Shown: one piece after another, positions 29,316 to 36,353 of the stretch
How the letters are laid out: every line of letters begins with the position of its first letter
Numbering within the stretch: the first letter of the stretch is position 1
From: DASUPK01 sp035265665
GTDB taxonomy: Bacteria > Actinomycetota > Thermoleophilia > Solirubrobacterales > 70-9
Reading direction: 5' to 3'
DNA: 38,991 nucleotides
NCBI GenBank assembly: GCA_035265665.1
Contig: DATFOK010000059.1
Span: forward strand, 1 to 38,991
Notes under the pieces: generated by a model
Database searches by the model: none
The model's input: the letters and a program-made list of their open reading frames with translations, nothing else
Told to the model about the DNA's origin: nothing
Made by a program: the position numbers and the translations under genes

Positions 29316-31571
29316 TCAGCGGCCCCGGCTGCTGTCGCGCTCGCGGCGGCGTCCGCCGCCTTCACGCTCGCGCCTGCCCCTGCCACCGCCGCCGTCACGG
29401 CGACGGCTCGGCGGACCGGGGTCACCGGTGCCGACGCCGGCGAGCTCCTCCGCCGACTTGCCCTCGACATCGGGGTCGTCGGAGAGCCGCAACCCGATGC
29501 GGCCGCGTTCCTTGTCCACCTCGACCGCGGTGACGTCGATCTCGTCGCCCTGGTTCAGGACGTCCTCGACCGTGCCGACACGCTCGCCGGGCTTCACGTT
29601 GGAGATGTGAAGCAGGCCGTCCGTGCCCTTGGTGAGCTCGACGAACGCCCCGAAGTTGGTCGTCTTCACGACCTTTCCCTTGAAGCGATCGCCGACCTCG
29701 ACATCCTTCGTCATCGAGGTGATCCGATCCGCCAGAGCGTCGACCAGCTCCCCGGTTGGCGCGTAGAGCCGCACGGTGCCGTCGTCGTCCACGTCGATCT
29801 CGGCCTCGAACTCCTCGGAGAGGCCCCGGATCGTCTCACCGCCCTTGCCGATCAGGGCACCGATCTTCTCGGGGTCGATCCTGATCGAGGTGATCTTCGG
29901 CGCGAACTGCGAGAGCTGCTCGCGCGGGCCGTCGATCGCCTCGGCCATCTTGCCGAGGATGAACAGCCGGCCCTTGTTGGCCTGGTCCAGCGCGTCCCTG
30001 AGGATCTCGAGCGTGACGCCCGTGATCTTGATGTCCATCTGCAGAGCGGTGATTCCCTCATCGGTGCCGGCGACCTTGAAGTCCATGTCGCCCAGGTGGT
30101 CCTCGACGCCGGCGATGTCGGTGAGGACGGTGTAGTCGTCCCCCTCCTTGATCAGGCCCATCGCGACGCCGGCGACCGGCGCGGTGACCGGCACGCCCGC
30201 GGCCTGCAGCGCCATCGACGAGGCGCAGACCGAGCCCATGGACGAGGACCCGTTCGACTCCAGCGTGTCGGAGACGACCCGGATCACGTACGGGAAGTCC
30301 TCCTCGGAGGGGATCGTCGACGTCAGGGCCCGCTCGGCGAGCGCGCCATGGCCGATGTCGCGCCGCTTCGGGCCACGCATGAAACCGGCCTCCCCGACCG
30401 AGAACGGCGGGAAGTTGTAGTGGTGCCAGAACCGCTTGGTCTCCTGGAGGCCGAGGTTGTCGACCTTCATGTCCATGCGGGTTGTGCCGAGCGCGACGCT
30501 CGAGAGGATCTGGGTCTCGCCGCGCGTGAAGAGCGCCGAGCCGTGCACGCGGGGCGCAACGTCGGTCTCGCACTCGATCGGGCGGATCTCATCCTGGGCG
30601 CGACCGTCGGGGCGCTTCTTGTCCACCGCGATGCGCTTGCGGATGATGTCCTTCTCCAGCTTGGCGAAGGCCGCCTTGACCTCGGCGAGGCGCTCGCGGT
30701 CGGGCTGCTCATCCTCCGTCGGCGGCGCGTACTGCTCGAGCACCTCCTCCTCGACGGCGTCGATCGCCTCCTGCCGCTTCAGCTTGGCCTCGACCTGCGT
30801 GGCGTCGTCGAGCTTGGCGCCATGCGAGGCCTTGATCGACTCATAGGTGGCCTCATCGACCTGCGGCGGCTCGATTTCGATCTTCTCCTTGCCGGCCTTC
30901 TCGCGCAGCTCCTCCATCGTGGCGACGAGCTTCTTGATCTCGCCGTGCGCGATGTCGAGCGCGTCGAGGATCTCGGCCTCGGTGACGCCGTCGGCGCCGG
31001 CCTCGACCATCAGAATCGCCTCCTCGGTGCCGGAGACGATCAGGTCCATGTCGAGCTCCTCGAGGGTCTCCTCGCTGGGGTTGACGACGAAGTCGCCGTC
31101 CAGCTTTCCGATCCGGACCGCGCCGACGTGGGCGGCGACCGGGATCTCGGAGATGGCGAGGGCGGCGGAGGCGCCGTTCATCGCGAGGATGTCGTAGGGG
31201 TGGAGGTGGTCCACCGACATGGGCTGGGAGACCAGCTGGGTCTCGCGATGCCATCCCTTCGGGAACAGGGGTCGAAGCGGACGGTCGATCATGCGCGCGG
31301 TCAGGGTGGCCTTCTCGCCGGCCCTGGCCTCGCGGCGGAAGAAGGAGCCCGGGATCTTGCCCGCGGCGTAGTGCTTCTCCTCGACGTCGACGGTGAGGGG
31401 TAGGAAGTCCACGTCGCGGTCATTGCCCGCGGTGGCGGTGTTGAGGACCATCGTGTCGCCGGAGCGAACTACGACGGCGCCACTCGCCTGACGGGCGAGT
31501 TTTCCGGTCTCGAAGGAGATCTCCTCCCCGCCTACCTCTACCGAGACGCGGGTTACGTCGAACATACTCAT
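29316..31571 (-). CDS. pnp: Polynucleotide phosphorylase
   Basis: 751 residues. It is a phosphorolytic 3'-5' exoribonuclease, also able to add tails. Order: RNase PH domain 1 (GDTMVLNTATAG, FFRREARAGEKATLTARMIDRPLRPLFP), all-helical linker, RNase PH domain 2 (GSALFTRGETQILSS, SNGSSSMGSVCASSMALQAAG), KH domain (IGKGGETIRGL) and S1 domain (VGDRFKGKVVKTTNFGAFVEL). The last 35 residues are an Arg/Gly/Glu-rich tail (RRRDGGGGRGRRERE and similar). ATG 31571 or the second Met two codons later could start translation; the nearest purine-rich site is far (AAGGG, 12 bases). It is separated from its usual neighbour rpsO by an accessory block. Confidence 0.97.
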   Translation of the reverse strand: MSMFDVTRVSVEVGGEEISFETGKLARQASGAVVVRSGDTMVLNTATAGNDRDVDFLPLTVDVEEKHYAAGKIPGSFFRREARAGEKATLTARMIDRPLRPLFPKGWHRETQLVSQPMSVDHLHPYDILAMNGASAALAISEIPVAAHVGAVRIGKLDGDFVVNPSEETLEELDMDLIVSGTEEAILMVEAGADGVTEAEILDALDIAHGEIKKLVATMEELREKAGKEKIEIEPPQVDEATYESIKASHGAKLDDATQVEAKLKRQEAIDAVEEEVLEQYAPPTEDEQPDRERLAEVKAAFAKLEKDIIRKRIAVDKKRPDGRAQDEIRPIECETDVAPRVHGSALFTRGETQILSSVALGTTRMDMKVDNLGLQETKRFWHHYNFPPFSVGEAGFMRGPKRRDIGHGALAERALTSTIPSEEDFPYVIRVVSDTLESNGSSSMGSVCASSMALQAAGVPVTAPVAGVAMGLIKEGDDYTVLTDIAGVEDHLGDMDFKVAGTDEGITALQMDIKITGVTLEILRDALDQANKGRLFILGKMAEAIDGPREQLSQFAPKITSIRIDPEKIGALIGKGGETIRGLSEEFEAEIDVDDDGTVRLYAPTGELVDALADRITSMTKDVEVGDRFKGKVVKTTNFGAFVELTKGTDGLLHISNVKPGERVGTVEDVLNQGDEIDVTAVEVDKERGRIGLRLSDDPDVEGKSAEELAGVGTGDPGPPSRRRDGGGGRGRREREGGGRRRERDSSRGR

Positions 31572-31647
31572 ATGTGTTGTTTCCCTTCGGCCGCCCGGTT
31601 GACGGCCTTTCGCTTAAGAACTGTCGTTCTCTGTCGCGACGATGTTA
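31572..31647 (-). promoter_or_regulatory. pnp leader with two hairpins and a TAACAT box
   Basis: TAACAT (31642-31647) would start a leader of about 60 bases. It contains AGAAC/GTTCT (31617-31630, 4-base loop) and GGCCG/CGGCC (31589-31607). pnp leaders are sites of autoregulation in enterobacteria; whether this one works that way is unknown. Confidence 0.35.
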
Positions 31648-31654
31648 GCGGCCG

Positions 31655-32149
31655 TTAGCCGGCGATCCGCCGAAGGTTCTCGACCAGGTCATCGCGCAGG
31701 AGACGTCCCTCGACGAACGCGGTGGGCGTCCCCCCGACTCCGGCGCGGATGCCGCTGGCGAAGTCCCGGTCGATCCGCGCCCGTACCGCGTCCGAGCGGC
31801 GATCGCGGTTGAAGCGCTCGAGATCGAGGCCGAACCGCTCGGCCCGTTCCCACAGGTGCGGGTCATCGACTCGCCCGCGCTCCGCGTAAAGCGAGTCGCA
31901 CATCTCCCAGAAGGCCCCCTGGAGTCCCCCGGCCTCGGCGGCGGCGTGCAGGGCGGGCGCGCGCGGGTGCTTCGACGCCATAGGGAAGTGCCGGAAGCAG
32001 AGACGCAATGGAAGCTCGCGCAGACGGGCCCAAGCCGCGGAGCAGTAGGGGCACCCGAAGTCGGCGTAGACGATCGCCTCGATCCCCTCCCCCGTCACGT
32101 GATCGTCCGCGTCGATCGGCGGCACCGAGGCACTGGTCAGCTCGTTCAC
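31655..32149 (-). CDS. DsbA-family thioredoxin-fold protein
   Basis: 164 residues from GTG 32149. It has a thioredoxin-like fold with active site FGCPYCS (Cys33, Cys36) and the cis-proline loop GGTPTAFVEG, with a helical insertion between. It has no signal peptide or lipobox, so it is likely a cytoplasmic oxidoreductase or isomerase, like NhaA-fused or FrnE-type relatives. I prefer GTG 32149 because TAGCGT lies 7 bases upstream and the conserved part starts soon after; an in-frame GTG at 32179 would add ten residues. The stop is TAA. It lies between the SRPBCC gene and pnp. Confidence 0.82.
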   Translation of the reverse strand: MNELTSASVPPIDADDHVTGEGIEAIVYADFGCPYCSAAWARLRELPLRLCFRHFPMASKHPRAPALHAAAEAGGLQGAFWEMCDSLYAERGRVDDPHLWERAERFGLDLERFNRDRRSDAVRARIDRDFASGIRAGVGGTPTAFVEGRLLRDDLVENLRRIAG

Positions 32150-32156
32150 CGGGGTG

Positions 32157-32162
32157 ACGCTA
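32157..32162 (-). promoter_or_regulatory. -10 box for the DsbA-like gene (TAGCGT)
   Basis: TAGCGT ends 7 bases before GTG 32149. It is the main reason for choosing that start over GTG 32179. Confidence 0.4.
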
Positions 32163-32210
32163 CACGTGTGATCGTGCACTCTGAAAGCGCCGCTTGGCGG
32201 CTGATCGCCG

Positions 32211-32696
32211 TCAGGCGGGAAGCAGGACGTCCATTTGGGCGATGGCCTGCTGCTGCCCCTCGAGCGTGCCCGTGCTCAACCATCTCTCCAGGTCCTCGCG
32301 GGTTTCGAAGGTCGAACGCATCTCCATCCGGGTGCCGCTCTCGCGCTCAGTGAGCCGGACCCTGACCCGGCTGACCGGCATGTCCGTGACCGGCGTCCCG
32401 TCCGCATTGGCGAAGACGTCGGCGAATTCCAGCGAGGTCGGGGAACCAACGGCGGTGACCCGCCACACGCCGTAGTGCGTATCGCCCTCCGGACCGGTCA
32501 TCAGGTACGTGACCTCACCGCCCGGGCTGAGGTCATGCTTCTCGAAGGTCGCCGGATAGGTAGGCGGGCCCCACCAGCGCTCGAGCTTGCGCGGATCCGA
32601 CCAGAGCTCCCACACCTGATCGATCGGAGCGTCGAAGTCGGCAATCAGGGTGATGCTCAGGCTGTCGTAGTCCGTGTCGACGCTGGTGATGCTCAT
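32211..32696 (-). CDS. SRPBCC (AHSA1-type) domain protein
   Basis: 161 residues, START-like hydrophobic-pocket fold. It shows the AHSA1 signature: FDAPIDQVWELWSDPRKLERWWGPPTYP near the N-terminus, then GGEVTYLMTGPEG, and the C-terminal helix EGQQQAIAQMDVLL. Such proteins bind or act on small hydrophobic ligands; the ligand is unknown. The ATG overlaps the ArsR stop (ATGA, 32693-32696), so the two are translationally coupled, a common ArsR-SRPBCC pairing in actinobacteria. It is expected to be controlled by the palindrome at 33055-33074. Confidence 0.88.
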   Translation of the reverse strand: MSITSVDTDYDSLSITLIADFDAPIDQVWELWSDPRKLERWWGPPTYPATFEKHDLSPGGEVTYLMTGPEGDTHYGVWRVTAVGSPTSLEFADVFANADGTPVTDMPVSRVRVRLTERESGTRMEMRSTFETREDLERWLSTGTLEGQQQAIAQMDVLLPA

Positions 32697-33064
32697 CCGG
32701 CTCCTCTCGTCGTTGAGTTCCTTGCTCGCTCGGCGCCCTGGGCAAGCAGGTCCGACATACGGTCGACTCGACCGCGCCAGGTGGCCTCGAGCTCGTCGAG
32801 GGCCTGCCGCGCGCGGCCGACCGCCCCGGGATCGGTGCGCACGAGCTGCTCCCGCCCACGGCGCTCCTTGGTGACCAGGCCGGCCCGCTCCAGCACGGCG
32901 ACGTGCTTCTGCACCGCCGCAAAGCTCATCGGGTAAGCCCGAGCGAGTCGCGAAACCGAGGGCTCGCCGGCGATGCAGCGGCCAAGGATGTCGCGGCGGG
33001 TGGGGTCGGCGAGAGCATGGAACAGCTTGTCAAGCGCCCCGCTCGGCAGCTCATCTACAACCAT
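32693..33064 (-). CDS. ArsR-family transcriptional repressor
   Basis: 123 residues, one winged helix-turn-helix domain: LDKLFHALADPTRRDILGRC, recognition region PMSFAAVQKHVAVLERAGLV, wing KERRGREQLVR, and a C-terminal helix for dimerisation. The metal-binding ELCVCDL motif is absent and only one cysteine is present, so it likely senses a small molecule or redox state, not arsenic. The ATG at 33064 lies inside a 20-bp palindrome; a longer reading to 33124 would cross it. Upstream TAACCT ends 8 bases before the ATG. It is coupled to the SRPBCC gene and divergent from the RibD-C gene. Confidence 0.88.
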   Translation of the reverse strand: MVVDELPSGALDKLFHALADPTRRDILGRCIAGEPSVSRLARAYPMSFAAVQKHVAVLERAGLVTKERRGREQLVRTDPGAVGRARQALDELEATWRGRVDRMSDLLAQGAERARNSTTRGAG

Positions 33065-33078
33065 TAGGTTGTAGGTTA
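33055..33078. promoter_or_regulatory. Shared ArsR operator over divergent promoters
   Basis: CTACAACCATTAGGTTGTAG (33055-33074) is a perfect 8-4-8 palindrome containing the ArsR start codon. TAACCT (33073-33078, minus) and TAGGTT (33072-33077, plus) are candidate -10 boxes for the two divergent genes, and both touch its edge. A repressor bound here would block both. TAGGTT also repeats in tandem (33065 and 33072). Confidence 0.6.
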
Positions 33079-33104
33079 TCCGACGCGAGAGAAAGGAAGA
33101 AGCC

Positions 33105-33704
33105 ATGAAACTGACGACCACCACGCAAGTCTCCGTCGACGGAGTGATGGAGGGAAACGGCGCGCAGGATCAGAACCGCAGCGGATTCGAGCGCGGCGGA
33201 TGGGCCAGGCCGCTGTTCGACGACGAGGCCATGACGTTGGTCCACGAGATCTACCAGCGCGCCGACGCGTTCCTGTTCGGCCGGTGGACCTACGAGCTCT
33301 TCGCCGGCTACTGGGGCGTGAGGGAAGATCTGGAGGATCCCATCGTCGGTGCCTTGAACACGCGGCCCAAGTGGGTGGCGTCGAACACGCTCACCGACCC
33401 GGGATGGGCGGGCACGACCGTCCTGTCCGGTGACGTCGCGGCGGCCATCGGCGAGCTGAAAGCCAAGCCGGGGGGTGAACTGCAGGTGCACGGCAGCGGC
33501 GTCCTGACCGGGTGGCTGCTCGAGAAGGAGCTGGTCGACGAGATCAACCTGCTCGTCTGCCCGGTGGTCGTTGGCCAGGGCACGCGGCTATTCCCCGACA
33601 CCGGCCCGGACATCGCCTTTGATCTGGTCGACTCGCGAGCCTTCCCGAAGGGCATAACGATCCAGGTCTACCGGCCCACCGGGCGCCCGGAGTATGCAAC
33701 GTGA
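33105..33704 (+). CDS. RibD C-terminal/dihydrofolate reductase-like protein
   Basis: 199 residues, with the RibD-C (DHFR-like) fold: N-terminal KLTTTTQVSVDGVMEG, nucleotide-site FLFGRWTYELFAGYW, then LQVHGSGVLTGWLLEKELVDEINLLVCPVVVGQGTRLF. These stand-alone YyaP/YwjB-type proteins are probable NADPH-dependent reductases; the substrate is unknown and thymidylate-cycle DHFR activity is unlikely. An AAGGAAG site (33093-33099) lies before ATG 33105, and TAGGTT at 33072 is the likely -10 box. It shares the palindromic operator with the divergent ArsR-SRPBCC pair, a cassette repeatedly found in soil actinobacteria. Confidence 0.88.
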   Translation: MKLTTTTQVSVDGVMEGNGAQDQNRSGFERGGWARPLFDDEAMTLVHEIYQRADAFLFGRWTYELFAGYWGVREDLEDPIVGALNTRPKWVASNTLTDPGWAGTTVLSGDVAAAIGELKAKPGGELQVHGSGVLTGWLLEKELVDEINLLVCPVVVGQGTRLFPDTGPDIAFDLVDSRAFPKGITIQVYRPTGRPEYAT

Positions 33705-33784
33705 CATCCGCGCCTGAGCCAGTGACCAGAACAAGCTGGCGGCCAGTAACGAGGTTGCTATGGCCCGCCGAGCCACTCTGAGAG

Positions 33785-33808
33785 CGCTGCTTCTCCTCCA
33801 AAGCAGCG
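33785..33808 (+). terminator. Hairpin after the RibD-C gene
   Basis: CGCTGCTT (33785-33792) pairs with AAGCAGCG (33801-33808), perfect 8 bp with an 8-base loop, 80 bases past the stop of the plus-strand gene. There is no U run, so it is a moderate terminator candidate. Confidence 0.4.
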
Positions 33809-33811
33809 GAG

Positions 33812-33850
33812 TTGGCAGGTTAGTCCCGTATAGCGAGACCAACCCGCCAA
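33812..33850 (-). terminator. Long hairpin after the peroxiredoxin gene
   Basis: Bases 33812-33825 pair with 33837-33850 around an 11-base loop: 14 positions with two A-C mismatches on the plus strand. On the minus strand these become G-U pairs, making a full 14-bp stem, so the selected RNA is probably the leftward one. It lies 14 bases past the bcp stop and is a likely end of the rpsO-bcp transcript. Confidence 0.5.
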
Positions 33851-33864
33851 TTGCAGTCGATCAG

Positions 33865-34317
33865 CTAGGCCGCGAGCGCGTCGAAGATCAGGTTGGCGCC
33901 CGGGATCTCGACCGGGGTCGGGGAGGCATGGGACCACCGCACGATCCCCTCCTCGTCGATCAGGACCAGTGAGCGATTGCCGTGGTCCACCGAGTCGATC
34001 CAGGCGCCGTAGGCGCGTGAGACCTCGCCCTTCGGGTTGAAGTCCGAGAGCAGCGTCATGTTCAGGTTACGGTGCTTGCGGAAGGCGTGGTGAGCGAAGG
34101 AAGAGTCGACGCTGATCCCGACCAGGCTCGCGCCCTTGGCTTCGATCTCACCGAGCACCTCCTGGTAGAGGCTGAGCTGATCCGTGCAGACGGGGCTGAA
34201 ATCGAGCGGGTAGAACGCGAGCACGAGCCTGCGCCCCGCGAAGTCCGAGAGCGACACCTGATTGCCGTCGTGATCCGGAAGAGAGAAGTCCGGTGCTTTC
34301 GTGCCGGGCTCGATCAC
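33865..34317 (-). CDS. Peroxiredoxin (AhpE/Bcp-like, single cysteine)
   Basis: 150 residues. It is a thiol peroxidase of the AhpC/TSA superfamily. The peroxidatic cysteine is Cys44 in FYPLDFSPVCTDQL. It is the only cysteine in the protein, so it works as a 1-Cys enzyme that needs an external thiol such as thioredoxin or mycothiol/mycoredoxin, like AhpE. The GTG 34317 start lies 13 bases downstream of the rpsO stop, without a -10 box, so cotranscription with rpsO is likely. The gene sits in the accessory block between rpsO and pnp. Confidence 0.92.
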   Translation of the reverse strand: MIEPGTKAPDFSLPDHDGNQVSLSDFAGRRLVLAFYPLDFSPVCTDQLSLYQEVLGEIEAKGASLVGISVDSSFAHHAFRKHRNLNMTLLSDFNPKGEVSRAYGAWIDSVDHGNRSLVLIDEEGIVRWSHASPTPVEIPGANLIFDALAA

Positions 34318-34330
34318 CGCGGTCCCGCGG

Positions 34331-34600
34331 CTAGCGGCGTAGGCCGAGCTCCGCGACCAGCGAGCGGTAGCGCTCGAGGTCGTTGTGCTCCAGGTAGCGA
34401 AGGATGCGGCGGCGCTTGCCGACCATCTTCAGCAGGCCGCGGCGCGAGTGATGGTCCTTGCTGTGGGTGCGCAGATGTTCGGTGAGCTCGTTGATGCGTG
34501 CGGTGAGCAGCGCCACCTGCACCTCAGCGGACCCGGTGTCCTCGCCGGAGCGGCCGTACTTGCCGATCAGCTCCTGCTTTCTGTCCTTCGTCAGCGGCAT
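34331..34600 (-). CDS. rpsO: 30S ribosomal protein S15
   Basis: 89 residues, normal S15 length, with conserved LTKDRKQELIGKYGRSGEDTGS, HLRTHSKDHHSRRGLLKMVGKRRR and YRSLVAELGLR. It binds 16S rRNA early in 30S assembly and often represses its own mRNA. TACCCT (34610-34615) ends 9 bases before the ATG, so rpsO has its own promoter with little or no leader. A leader that short leaves no room for the structured autoregulatory element known from other bacteria. The peroxiredoxin gene follows at 13 bases. Confidence 0.97.
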   Translation of the reverse strand: MPLTKDRKQELIGKYGRSGEDTGSAEVQVALLTARINELTEHLRTHSKDHHSRRGLLKMVGKRRRILRYLEHNDLERYRSLVAELGLRR

Positions 34601-34609
34601 CGGCGCAAC

Positions 34610-34615
34610 AGGGTA
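34610..34615 (-). promoter_or_regulatory. -10 box for rpsO (TACCCT)
   Basis: TACCCT ends 9 bases before the rpsO ATG, in the 52-base gap after ribF, with no Shine-Dalgarno between. Confidence 0.45.
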
Positions 34616-34652
34616 GCGATCGATAGGCGGCGCGCGAAGCGAAGGAGCCGCT

Positions 34653-35546
34653 TCATGTCTGGTTCTCGTACTTGGCGAGGATCTCGCGCGCCCCGGCGAC
34701 GTCGCGATGCATCTGCGCGATCAGGTCCTCCACGCTTGGGAAGCGCCGCTCCCCACGCAGCCGGCTGACGAACGCCACGCGGAGGTTCTGTCCATAGAGG
34801 TCGCCGTTGTAGTCGATCAGGTAGGACTCGATCAGGAGGCCCCTGCCTGTTTCGAAGGTGGGCCGGACGCCGACGTTGACGGCCGCCGGATGGCCGTTGG
34901 CGAAGGCCGCGTAGACGCCGTGGCCGGGCACGACCAGATGGTCGTCGGGTACCAGGTTGGCCGTCGGGAACCCGAGCTCGCGCCCGCCGCGCTTGTCCCC
35001 CTCGACCACCGTTCCCTCGTACATGAACGGCGCGCCCAGGCAGCGCATCGCGGCGTCGACCTCCCCGGCGGCGACCAAGGCCCGGATCCGGCTCGAGGAG
35101 ACCGTCTCGCCGTCCACCTCGACCAGCGGGACGACGCGCGTCTCGAACTCGCCGTGCTCGGCCAGCATCTCCGGTGTCCCCTTGGCCCTGGCGCCGAAGC
35201 GGAAGTTCTCCCCGACCGAGACCTTCTTCGCCCCGAGCTGCTCGACCAGGATCCGGGAGATGAACTCGTCGGCGGGGATCTTCATGAACTCCTTGTCGAA
35301 GGGGATCACGACCAGCTCTGCCACCCCGAGCCCGTCGATCACGTCCCGCTTCACGTCGGAGGGCATGATCAGCTTGGGCGCCGCATCGGGATTGATCACC
35401 GACAGCGGGTGTGGATCGAAAGTGAGGACGGTGTCGGCCTCGTCGATCACCGCCTGGTGACCCATATGGACGCCGTCGAAGACGCCGATCGCCACGTGGC
35501 GGTCGCGGGGCTTGGCATTGGGAAGTTGTGTGACTTGGATGGTCAT
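34653..35546 (-). CDS. ribF: RibF, bifunctional riboflavin kinase/FAD synthetase
   Basis: 297 residues. The N-terminal nucleotidyltransferase domain carries GVFDGVHMGHQAVI (21-34) and SSSRIRALVAAGEV, and makes FAD from FMN. The C-terminal riboflavin kinase domain shows GRELGFPTANL and the GVYAAFA and NVGVRPTF blocks. It supplies both flavin cofactors. The ATG overlaps the truB stop (ATGA, 35543-35546), and truB-ribF coupling is a long-conserved arrangement. rpsO follows after a 52-base gap with its own promoter. Confidence 0.95.
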   Translation of the reverse strand: MTIQVTQLPNAKPRDRHVAIGVFDGVHMGHQAVIDEADTVLTFDPHPLSVINPDAAPKLIMPSDVKRDVIDGLGVAELVVIPFDKEFMKIPADEFISRILVEQLGAKKVSVGENFRFGARAKGTPEMLAEHGEFETRVVPLVEVDGETVSSSRIRALVAAGEVDAAMRCLGAPFMYEGTVVEGDKRGGRELGFPTANLVPDDHLVVPGHGVYAAFANGHPAAVNVGVRPTFETGRGLLIESYLIDYNGDLYGQNLRVAFVSRLRGERRFPSVEDLIAQMHRDVAGAREILAKYENQT

Positions 35547-36346
35547 GCGAGTACTACCTCGGGCCGAAGATTCTCTCCATCTACGCGCGCCACTGCGATC
35601 AGCCTCCCCTCGTAAGTGAGTCTCACGTGGCTCGGGGGGACGTCGAACGGCTCTGTGACCGGGCGCCCGTGCCCTACCGCCTCCGCCTCCACTTCGTCGA
35701 GCAGCCGCTCCGGGAGAAAGGCCACGAGCTCCTCCACCGAGATCTCGCGCGGGCTCTGCTCCGGCACTGGCAGCGGTCCGATTGCCGTGCGACGCAGCGA
35801 CTCACAGTAGGCGTCCTCGAGGGCCTCGATCAGCGTGCGGACGTAGGTGCCGGAGGAGCACTCGATCTCGAAGGTCGCGCGCTCGCCGTCGGAGTCGAGC
35901 AGCTCGGCCCGGTGGACGGTCACGCGACGGGTGGGCGTCTCGACCTGCTCCCCGCGATGGGCCTTGCGGTAGAGCCGCTCGCCGCCGACCTTGACCGCCG
36001 ACGTCATCGGCACCCGCTGCTCGATCTCACCCCTCGGCAGCTCCAGCCCGTCGGGAATCCGACCCGTCTCGGTGAGCTCGCCGTCGGGGTCGCCGGTAGA
36101 GGAGCGCCAGCCCAGCCTGGCGGTGGCGCGATAGGCCTTCGGTAGCTCGAGCAGGTAGCGCTGCAGCCTGGTCGCCCGTCCGAGCAGGACCACAAGCAGT
36201 CCCGTCGCGAAGGGGTCGAGCGTCCCGGCGTGGCCGACCTTGCCTCCCCGCGCGCGCCTGATCTCCGCGACTACGTCGTGCGATGTGACGCCGGCGGGCT
36301 TGTCAACCAGCAGGCCCCCGGCGGGGGTCGGCTCCGCCGTGGTCAT
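35543..36346 (-). CDS. truB: TruB, tRNA pseudouridine-55 synthase
   Basis: 267 residues. It converts U55 of the T loop to pseudouridine in most tRNAs. The catalytic aspartate is Asp44 in HAGTLDPFATGLL. The N-terminal GLLVDKPAGVTSHDVV and the LPKAYRATARLG block are typical. ATG 36346 is chosen, 7 bases after the nrnA stop; a reading extended to 36460 would overlap nrnA. The downstream ribF is translationally coupled. Confidence 0.95.
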   Translation of the reverse strand: MTTAEPTPAGGLLVDKPAGVTSHDVVAEIRRARGGKVGHAGTLDPFATGLLVVLLGRATRLQRYLLELPKAYRATARLGWRSSTGDPDGELTETGRIPDGLELPRGEIEQRVPMTSAVKVGGERLYRKAHRGEQVETPTRRVTVHRAELLDSDGERATFEIECSSGTYVRTLIEALEDAYCESLRRTAIGPLPVPEQSPREISVEELVAFLPERLLDEVEAEAVGHGRPVTEPFDVPPSHVRLTYEGRLIAVARVDGENLRPEVVLA

Positions 36347-36353
36347 TCGCGGG

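Noticed and set aside
29308..29317. Palindrome GAGCCGGCTC between pnp and the M16 gene
   Set aside because: It is short, self-complementary GC sequence of a kind expected by chance, and it overlaps the pnp stop.
29306..29470. N-terminal extension of the M16 peptidase
   Set aside because: It overlaps the pnp Arg/Gly tail in another frame and reads as Ala/Ser/Arg low complexity; homology begins at ATG 29305.
27692..29533. A 613-codon plus-strand frame opposite the PH-like and M16 genes
   Set aside because: It is antisense to two genes and their regulatory repeat, with no recognisable domain.
29127..31403. A 758-codon plus-strand open frame opposite pnp
   Set aside because: It mirrors pnp codons and shows no domain. 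In such GC-biased genes the antisense frame rarely contains stops.
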